Source of the DNA: an uncultured Eubacteriales bacterium
GTDB lineage: Bacteria; Bacillota_A; Clostridia; Christensenellales; Aristaeellaceae
Reading direction: 5' to 3'
NCBI GenBank assembly: GCA_902795555.1
Contig: CADBLV010000220.1
Span: 1 to 6,504 of the forward strand
DNA: 6,504 nucleotides
Part shown: positions 1-4,838 of the stretch, in pieces
Layout: each line of letters opens with the position of its first letter
How positions within the stretch are numbered: the first letter of the stretch is position 1
Translations under genes and position numbers: made by a program
The notes under the pieces: generated by a model
Told to the model about the DNA's origin: nothing
The model's input: only the letters and a program-made list of their open reading frames with translations
Databases searched by the model: none

Positions 1-17
1 CGGCCGGTAAGCAGCGG

Positions 18-24
18 AAGGAGG
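18..24 (+). promoter_or_regulatory. Shine-Dalgarno site for the solenoid gene
   Basis: A perfect AAGGAGG lies 9 nt before the GTG at 34. This spacing decides the start: the next in-frame Met codon (64) lies inside the hydrophobic core of the signal peptide and would remove its basic n-region. No promoter is visible in the 33 bases before the start, so the gene is either led from outside the window or is internal to a longer operon. Confidence 0.8.
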
Positions 25-33
25 AAAAGGAAC

Positions 34-1302
34 GTGAAAAGAAACCATATTCCGTCGATTCTGATGTTCACACTGATCATGCTTTCCATGCTGCTGTGGT
101 GCGGCTGCGCCTTTGCGGAAGGAGAGAGTCAAGCGGGAACGGCGGCAAACGGACCCTCCCGTCCGACCGGCACGGTGCTGCCCACGCTGCTGAACGAAAA
201 CACGACGCGGGAGGCGTTCTTTGCCAACGGAACCCCGATCACCATTCGGGAACCCAAGGCGGATACGGCCGGGTGGGTTCATGACGATGAGGTGCAGAAA
301 GGACTGCAGAACGGATTCAGCGCGGACAAAAAACCCGGCACCGGCGCCCTGATCAGCTGGGAAGAAGGGAACGAAACCCGGTATGTCTATGTTTCCGGAA
401 CCAGCAAGGTGTTCGGCGGCAGCCTGAACGCTTCCGTTCAGGGGGATATTTCCATCACTGTGAAGGGCACCAACGTCCGGAAGGCTTTTCCGAATGTCTC
501 CTTCCTGTTCGGCGGCGGATTCGGCGGAGACGTGATCGGGAATATCACGATCACCATGGAAGAAAGCCAGATGATGTATGTTTACGGCGGCGGATATAAC
601 GGGAGCGTGACGGGCGATGTGCTGATTCAGTCCATGGGAAAGAACTGGTCCCTGGACCTGGTGGGCGGTGGCCTGGCCAGCTCCATGACCGCGGACGCTG
701 TGGCGGACGTTGGCGGCAACATCACGCTGGATCTGAAGAACCTGATGATCAGCTATATGGATTCCCTGGTGGCCGGCGGACTGGCCGAAACCATTTCCGA
801 ACACACGGCCCGGGCCAATGTGGGCGGAAACATTACCTTATATGCCGAAGGCCGGAATGTCTATCAGGTGTGCGGCGGCGGTGAAGCCTTCCGCACCGCC
901 GAAGACTGCGGCGAGCCCACCGCCAACGTGGGCGGAAGCGTCAGTGTGGAGCTGCGGGGGAGCCGGGTTCGATATTACGCGGGCGGAAAAACCACGATTC
1001 TGGGTGGGATTTTCGCCGGCGGGCTGGGCTACTACGGAACGGCCGAGGTGGCGGGCGATATTACCATGACCATCGGCGACACCATTTTTGACGACGCCGC
1101 GCTGGGCATCGTGCTGGGCGGCATGGCGGAAGGCGATACCGCCATGGCGAATGTGCTGGGAAATGCCCGGGGACAGGTTGAATCCGGATGCAATATCTCC
1201 CAGGTGATCTGCGGCGGCGTCGTTCACCGGGGCGGCCGGGCGAACGTCAGCGGCAGCGTGAAATGGTATTATACCATGACGGACGGTATGACCGATTTTT
1301 AG
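34..1302 (+). CDS. Secreted glycine-rich beta-solenoid-like repeat protein
   Basis: This is a 422-residue protein starting at GTG. Residues 1-28 form a signal peptide: basic MKRN, a hydrophobic stretch at 8-24, and likely signal peptidase I cleavage at AFA|EG. Cys23 and Cys25 do not sit in a proper lipobox, so a lipoprotein is unlikely. Residues 30-115 are a non-repetitive N-terminal part. From about residue 118 to the end the protein is built of roughly nine units, each opening V-x-G-[DNS]-[IV]-x-[IVL] and containing a GGG or AGG turn; this regular strand-turn pattern suggests a beta-solenoid. The last unit is cut short and ends directly at TAG, with no LPxTG motif, transmembrane tail, dockerin or SLH domain, so the product is probably released or held non-covalently. 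The function is unknown; an adhesin, surface-layer or carbohydrate-binding role are all possible. It is followed after 21 nt by another secreted protein, probably in the same transcript. Confidence 0.85.
   Translation: MKRNHIPSILMFTLIMLSMLLWCGCAFAEGESQAGTAANGPSRPTGTVLPTLLNENTTREAFFANGTPITIREPKADTAGWVHDDEVQKGLQNGFSADKKPGTGALISWEEGNETRYVYVSGTSKVFGGSLNASVQGDISITVKGTNVRKAFPNVSFLFGGGFGGDVIGNITITMEESQMMYVYGGGYNGSVTGDVLIQSMGKNWSLDLVGGGLASSMTADAVADVGGNITLDLKNLMISYMDSLVAGGLAETISEHTARANVGGNITLYAEGRNVYQVCGGGEAFRTAEDCGEPTANVGGSVSVELRGSRVRYYAGGKTTILGGIFAGGLGYYGTAEVAGDITMTIGDTIFDDAALGIVLGGMAEGDTAMANVLGNARGQVESGCNISQVICGGVVHRGGRANVSGSVKWYYTMTDGMTDF
436..1299 (+). repeat. Nine degenerate GGG/VxG protein repeats
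   Basis: Units begin at residues V135, V167, V192, V226, V263, V299, V339, V374 and V405, with lengths of 32, 25, 34, 37, 36, 40, 35, 31 and 18 residues. Each has a V-x-G-[DNS] opening and an alternating hydrophobic strand. The eight complete units also have a second hydrophobic strand running into a Gly-rich turn (FGGG, YGGG, VGGG, VAGG, CGGG, FAGG, VLGG, CGG). Several end in [AT]-x-A-[NE]-V. The repeats are diverged in DNA, so this is an old protein architecture rather than a recent DNA duplication. Confidence 0.75.
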
Positions 1303-1318
1303 GAACCGAAGGAGGTTC
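1303..1318 (+). promoter_or_regulatory. Hairpin-embedded Shine-Dalgarno site between the two secreted genes
   Basis: AAGGAGG at 1309-1315, 8 nt before the ATG at 1324, sits inside the inverted repeat GAACC (1303-1307) / GGTTC (1314-1318). The hairpin begins at the base right after the TAG of the upstream gene (1300-1302). A ribosome ending translation there would open the stem, so translational coupling is plausible. The stem is only 5 bp, so the effect may be small. Confidence 0.5.
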
Positions 1319-1323
1319 GCGGG

Positions 1324-3033
1324 ATGAAGCGAAACACGAGGCGAAACAGACGAAAGACCGGCCTTCCGGTGATTCTGCTGGCAGTGATCCTGCTGATGGG
1401 CATCGCGCTGGCCGGCGCGGCGGCGGAAGGCGCGAAGGGAAACAGTGTCACCGGCGATTCCTTCACGGACGGGGAAGGGAATACCTTCCGAATCGTTCCG
1501 CTGGGGGACGGCCGATATGAGCTGTGGAAGCTGGTGACCGTGAACAACGGGGAACAGATTACCGGCGGGGAAGAAACCCCGACCGAATGCAAGCATGAAC
1601 ACCGCAAATGGGACAGGGGGAACGATTCCTTCCACTGGGAAGAATGCCTGGACTGCGGAAAGCTGTTCCCGCCGGAGGTGCATGAATATACCAATGTGAA
1701 GGTGGTTCAGAAAGCCAGCTGCACGAAGGACGCTGTGCTGGAATATTCATGCGCCTGCGGCCGGGTGGATTCCAGCCGCACCGCTCCGGAGAAGGGCGCT
1801 CCGGCGGAGTATTTCGCACATCATACCTGGAGCGACAAATATGACAGCGATTATCTCTCCCACTGGCATACCTGCAGCGTGTGCGGAGCACGGGGAGAGG
1901 ATCAGTGGCATACGATCGGCAACGTGACCGTTGACCGGGAGCCCACCTGCTTGCAGGACGGACGGGTCAGCTATGACTGCACCGTGTGTCAGGCGCATTT
2001 TGATCGGTCGGATGTGGGCGGCCTGATCGCGGAGAGATATCCCGAGCTGAAGCAATATCAGGCCCTGGGGCATGATTTCTCCGGGCCGCTGAAGGTCGCA
2101 TCCGGCAGGAACAAGGTGAGCGCCCGGGAAGATGGCACCCATGCGCCGTCCTGCATCCGATGCGGAAGGGTCGACTGGGAGCACCGGGTTTCTCACAGCT
2201 GGGCGGAGCAAACGATCAGCAACGGAAAATGCGAGGATGAAAACGACCCGGTGATCATCGGGGGAACCTGCGAATGCGGCGCCACGCTGGAACTGAAGTA
2301 TACCAGACATCACCAGTTCGTGAAGGATGAAAGCCGGGATGTTGAAGCGACCTGCGCAGAGCCCGGAAAGCTGCACGGAGAGCGCTGCATGTTCTGCGGG
2401 ATTTTCGGAAACTATGAATTTGTGGAAGCTCTGGGCCATGACTGGGTCGAGGATGAAAGCAAGCGGATTGAACCCACCTGCGAGAAATTCGGAAAGAAAT
2501 TCATGGTGTGCAGCCGCTGTGGCGCCACCGAAACCCGGGAGATCGCCCGAAAGAGCGGAGAATACGGTCATCATCTCTATATCGCAAGAGACGTGCAGAA
2601 CGCGAAGTGCGAAGAGATGGGATGGATTGTGAAAACCTGTAAGTTCTGCGGCGAGGATAGCCCGGAAGGGGTCACTTTTGAAAAGGTCCGGCACGAGACC
2701 ACCTACACGGACAAGACCCGGGAACTGGATATGCGCGAGCTGCCGAACGGAACCGTCGTGCGGCCTGAGTTGCATGAGATCACGGTCACATGCAAAAAAT
2801 GCCATCAGGTGTGGCATATCGAAAAGACCGTTTACAGAGCCGTTAAGGGAACCGCGTTCAAGATTGTGAACGGAAAGGATCCCGGCGTCAAAGATCTGGA
2901 AGACGGCTTCCATCCCAGCGGCCAGTTCGCCAAGGACGGAGGCGTGTATTTCCAGAACGAAATCAACAGGGAACTCCTGAAGGCCATCAACGATCATATT
3001 GAACAGATTGAAACCGGAAATGAAAACAAATAA
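1324..3033 (+). CDS. Secreted Cys/His-knuckle repeat protein
   Basis: This is a 569-residue protein. Residues 1-34 are a signal peptide with an unusually basic n-region (eight Lys/Arg in the first 11), a hydrophobic core at 14-30, and likely cleavage at AAA|EG. Residues 46-72 form a short non-repetitive segment. Residues 108-493 carry eight C-x2-C pairs (C108/111, 184/187, 219/222, 277/280, 355/358, 396/399, 439/442, 490/493) and two C-x-C pairs (C143/145, 316/318). Many pairs are preceded by a lone Cys in a [EA]-x-C-x(3)-G context (C133, 209, 344, 386, 429) and by H-rich stretches such as ALGHDW. This 'GH-x-W ... TC ... G ... C-x2-C-G' pattern recurs in exported proteins of gut Clostridia. 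Whether the cysteines bind zinc or form disulfides outside the cell cannot be told. No wall anchor or enzyme domain is visible, and residues 500-569 are non-repetitive. The function is unknown. It is probably cotranscribed with the preceding solenoid gene and ended by the terminator at 3146-3180. Confidence 0.85.
   Translation: MKRNTRRNRRKTGLPVILLAVILLMGIALAGAAAEGAKGNSVTGDSFTDGEGNTFRIVPLGDGRYELWKLVTVNNGEQITGGEETPTECKHEHRKWDRGNDSFHWEECLDCGKLFPPEVHEYTNVKVVQKASCTKDAVLEYSCACGRVDSSRTAPEKGAPAEYFAHHTWSDKYDSDYLSHWHTCSVCGARGEDQWHTIGNVTVDREPTCLQDGRVSYDCTVCQAHFDRSDVGGLIAERYPELKQYQALGHDFSGPLKVASGRNKVSAREDGTHAPSCIRCGRVDWEHRVSHSWAEQTISNGKCEDENDPVIIGGTCECGATLELKYTRHHQFVKDESRDVEATCAEPGKLHGERCMFCGIFGNYEFVEALGHDWVEDESKRIEPTCEKFGKKFMVCSRCGATETREIARKSGEYGHHLYIARDVQNAKCEEMGWIVKTCKFCGEDSPEGVTFEKVRHETTYTDKTRELDMRELPNGTVVRPELHEITVTCKKCHQVWHIEKTVYRAVKGTAFKIVNGKDPGVKDLEDGFHPSGQFAKDGGVYFQNEINRELLKAINDHIEQIETGNENK
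1645..2802 (+). repeat. Ten paired-cysteine knuckle repeats
   Basis: This is the protein-level repeat array of the Cys/His gene, with knuckles CLDC, CAC, CSVC, CTVC, CIRC, CEC, CMFC, CSRC, CKFC and CKKC. Most are followed by Gly or by a Gly-x-[VTIL] turn. Spacing is irregular (about 35-75 residues), and the best-matching neighbours are the units around residues 340-442. The DNA is diverged, so these are old repeats. Confidence 0.75.
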
Positions 3034-3145
3034 ATCCTGAGCAGGTTTCGTTTACAGCGAAGAAACCAAATCTCATGCGATCTTTGACGCACCTTCGGTG
3101 CTATTAAAACGACAGGTCTGTTTATCGAAGATCAGTACACGGCGG
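3034..3145. other. Intergenic stretch with two small hairpins
   Basis: This is the gap between the stop of the Cys/His gene and the terminator hairpin. It holds the inverted repeat GGTTTC (3044-3049) / GAAACC (3062-3067), and a tight hairpin GCACC-TTC-GGTGC (3089-3101). Neither is followed by a T-tract on either strand, so neither looks like an intrinsic terminator. There is no credible ORF or promoter pair. A processed 3' UTR or small RNA is possible but unproven. Confidence 0.3.
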
Positions 3146-3180
3146 TCCCGGAAGAATGATTATTCTTCCGGGATCTTTTT
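3146..3180 (+). terminator. Intrinsic terminator of the secreted-protein operon
   Basis: A perfect 12-bp stem, TCCCGGAAGAAT (3146-3157) / ATTCTTCCGGGA (3162-3173), has a 4-nt loop and is followed by TCTTTTT (3174-3180). It acts on + strand transcripts. On the - strand no T-tract follows the stem, so it is not obviously bidirectional. It overlaps the 3' end of the convergent MATE gene: the MATE stop codon (3160-3162) lies across the loop and the first stem base, and the T-tract encodes the Lys-Lys-Ile near the MATE C-terminus. Confidence 0.9.
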
Positions 3181-4569
3181 CCGGTCGGGTTTCCAGGTCT
3201 GAAGCGCCCGGAAGCCTTCCGGCGTGACGGGACGGATCCATTTTCCGCGGAAGAGATGGGTTTGCATCATGACATACCGGATCGGCTCATCCACATAGCA
3301 CAGGGCAAAGACGACCAGCGTCGGCCATTTCAGTACGAGCCCGGACACGCAGACGCAGGGAACCACCAGCAGCCACATAAAGAGAATCTCCAGCACCGTG
3401 CCGAAGGTGGCGTCTCCGGCGGCCCGGAACGTATCATTCTGAGCCCAGTTCCCCATGCGGATGACACCGGCGCAGAGATAAATCACCAGCATGCCGAAGG
3501 CCAGACGGAAGCTTTCTCCGTTCATGCCCATCAGCCGCAGGATCGGCGTATGCAGGGCGATGAGCACAACACCCAGCAGGGCGATAAAGCTCTGGCAGAG
3601 ATAGATCAGCCGCCATGCCCGGGCGTAAGCGACGTCCAGACGACCGGCGCCGACCTCTGTGCCGACCAGCACCGAGGAAGCGTTGGCGAAGCCGGCGAAG
3701 AAGCCGATCACCAGGCCCTCCAGGGTGCGGAGCACAGCCAGCGCCGCAATGGCTTCTTCCGGCTGTCTGCCCAGGACGATGTTGATGACCATGTTGCCGA
3801 CGCCGATCAGCACCTCATTGCAGATGATCGGGAAACATTTTTTCAGATAGATCCGGATGAAATGACGGCTCCACCGGAAATGCCGGGAAACCGCCAGAAG
3901 ATAGGCATGACGCGTTTTTCGGGCACCGATGAGGATCACCAGACAGTTAACCGCCTGAGCGATTACCGTTGCCAGCGCGGCCCCGCGAACGCCCATCGCC
4001 GGCGCGCCGAGATTGCCGAAAATCAGCAACCAATTCAGAAAGACATTGGTGACCACGCCCGCGACAGAGCCCCAGAGGGGGATCCTTACCCGGCCTGTAC
4101 AACGGAGGAGGGCGGACATGGCCATGGAGAAGACCATCAGCGGGTAGCCGAAACCGACGATCCGCAGGTATTCCACACCGATCTGCTGAATGGCAGGTTT
4201 ATCCGTGTACATCGCCATGACTGTTTCCGGGAGGAGGACGGCCAGAATAGAGAAAACCAGCCCCACCGACATCATAAAGGTCAGGGTCAGGCCGTAGGAG
4301 CGATTGATTCCGTCATCATCCTTTGCGCCGAAGAACTGGGAGAAGAACAGCATACCGCCACCCACAAACCCCCAGTATGCGCTGAACATCAGGGAGGAAA
4401 ACTGGGCGCAGAGACCGACGGCGCCAACCTCTGTCTGTCCCAGGGAGGCGATCATCATCGTGTCCAGCATGGAGCCGGTGGTGGTCAGCAGATTCTGCAG
4501 CGCCACCGGGATCGCGATGACAGCGATTTTTTTCAGAAAGCTCTTCCAGGGGTAGGATTGTGTACTCAT
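3160..4569 (-). CDS. MATE-family multidrug/toxin efflux transporter
   Basis: This is a 469-residue inner-membrane transporter, the usual length for MATE proteins (about 450-480, twelve helices in two six-helix lobes). The family exports cationic drugs, dyes or metabolites using a Na+ or H+ gradient. Family features visible include the first helix with IPVALQNLLTTTGSMLD (20-36) followed by a VGAVGL-type segment (48-53), the loop SALLRCTGRVRIP (152-164), NVFLNWLLIFG (175-185) and MGVRGAALATVIAQ (192-205). The second lobe (about 235-445) is complete and a basic cytosolic tail follows. No frameshift or gap is seen. The ATG at 4569 is supported by AAAGGA (4574-4579), though the gap of 4 nt is short. 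Subfamily (NorM or DinF type) and substrate cannot be assigned. A terminator separates it from the upstream CotH gene, so it probably has its own promoter and leader. Confidence 0.93.
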   Translation of the reverse strand: MSTQSYPWKSFLKKIAVIAIPVALQNLLTTTGSMLDTMMIASLGQTEVGAVGLCAQFSSLMFSAYWGFVGGGMLFFSQFFGAKDDDGINRSYGLTLTFMMSVGLVFSILAVLLPETVMAMYTDKPAIQQIGVEYLRIVGFGYPLMVFSMAMSALLRCTGRVRIPLWGSVAGVVTNVFLNWLLIFGNLGAPAMGVRGAALATVIAQAVNCLVILIGARKTRHAYLLAVSRHFRWSRHFIRIYLKKCFPIICNEVLIGVGNMVINIVLGRQPEEAIAALAVLRTLEGLVIGFFAGFANASSVLVGTEVGAGRLDVAYARAWRLIYLCQSFIALLGVVLIALHTPILRLMGMNGESFRLAFGMLVIYLCAGVIRMGNWAQNDTFRAAGDATFGTVLEILFMWLLVVPCVCVSGLVLKWPTLVVFALCYVDEPIRYVMMQTHLFRGKWIRPVTPEGFRALQTWKPDRKKIPEE

Positions 4570-4744
4570 GATATCCTTTCTTCAGGAACCTTTCGTGACG
4601 TTCTTCACGAGAGGCCCTCATCCTGCTTCGTTTCGGCTGAGAACAACAGTATTCATGCCTGCCGTTCTGCTTGGCAGGTTGCTTCGGTTTCGATCCGGCG
4701 GTTTCGAACAGAAAACCATCTGTCTCTTCGGGAAACGTCTTTCC
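4570..4744 (-). promoter_or_regulatory. Structured 5' leader of the MATE gene
   Basis: Read on the - strand, this leader contains four inverted repeats: GGGAAA-GACG-TTTCCC (4730-4745), GACAGA/TCTGTT (4707-4724, one G-U pair), CCTGCC/GGCAGG (4658-4678, 9-nt loop), and TCGTGA/TCACGA extended by CCT/AGG across one mismatch (4589-4614). TCGAAACCG also occurs twice within about 25 nt. No U-tract follows any stem, so transcription attenuation is not evident; the last stem ends 10 nt before the AAAGGA ribosome site. I cannot match it to a known riboswitch class. It has no supported gene in it. Confidence 0.35.
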
Positions 4745-4780
4745 CCTGACAAGCATAACATAAAGTCAGGCAAACGAAAA
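4745..4780 (-). promoter_or_regulatory. Possible MATE promoter with overlapping palindromic operator
   Basis: On the - strand, TGT-TATGCT (4760-4752) resembles an extended -10 element. Seventeen bases upstream lies TTTTCG (4780-4775), a poor -35 match, so the promoter call is weak. The -10 sits inside a perfect inverted repeat, CCTGAC (4745-4750) and GTCAGG (4765-4770), whose half-sites repeat at 20 bp, about two helical turns. That is the geometry of a dimeric repressor site such as TetR or MarR types use for efflux genes. No regulator gene lies in the window. Confidence 0.3.
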
Positions 4781-4810
4781 GGGCCGCCGGACATGTTTTT
4801 CCGACGGCCC
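4776..4810 (-). terminator. Intrinsic terminator of the CotH gene
   Basis: In the - strand transcript GGGCCGUCGG pairs with CCGGCGGCCC as a 10-bp stem with one U-G pair (4801-4810 with 4781-4790) around a 10-nt loop, followed by UUUUC (4780-4776). It starts 28 nt after the CotH stop codon. On the + strand the wobble becomes a C-A mismatch and no T-tract follows, so it works only for the - strand. Confidence 0.85.
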
Positions 4811-4838
4811 GAAGTCATCAGGCTTTGGGTTTTGTTCT

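Noticed and set aside
1..10. Possible end of an upstream gene (GGC CGG TAA)
   Set aside because: A stop codon in a 10-base edge fragment cannot be told from chance, although it would fit an upstream operon member.
54..108. Lipoprotein signal at the Cys23/Cys25 region of the solenoid protein
   Set aside because: The residues before the cysteines (Leu-Trp and Trp-Cys-Gly) do not form a lipobox, while AFA|EG is a good ordinary signal peptidase site.
1300..1302. TAG as a recoded sense codon fusing the two secreted genes
   Set aside because: The second gene has its own Shine-Dalgarno site, ATG and signal peptide, and there is no other in-frame TAG in the window that would indicate recoding.
838..1683. 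281-codon open frame antisense to the two secreted genes
   Set aside because: It spans the boundary of two well-supported genes on the other strand and has no recognisable motif.
1747..2997. 416-codon open frame antisense to the Cys/His gene
   Set aside because: It is a shadow of the strong coding frame with signal peptide and repeat motifs on the + strand. It shows no ribosome site or recognisable family.
3084..3107. TTGACG ... TATTAA as a + strand promoter
   Set aside because: The spacing is only 12 bp, too short for a sigma-A promoter, and no gene follows before the terminator.
3256..4749. 497-codon open frame on the + strand across the MATE gene
   Set aside because: It is exactly antisense to a clear transporter. 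Its product is rich in His, Asp, Gln and Arg without any domain, as expected from the complement of hydrophobic codons in GC-rich DNA.
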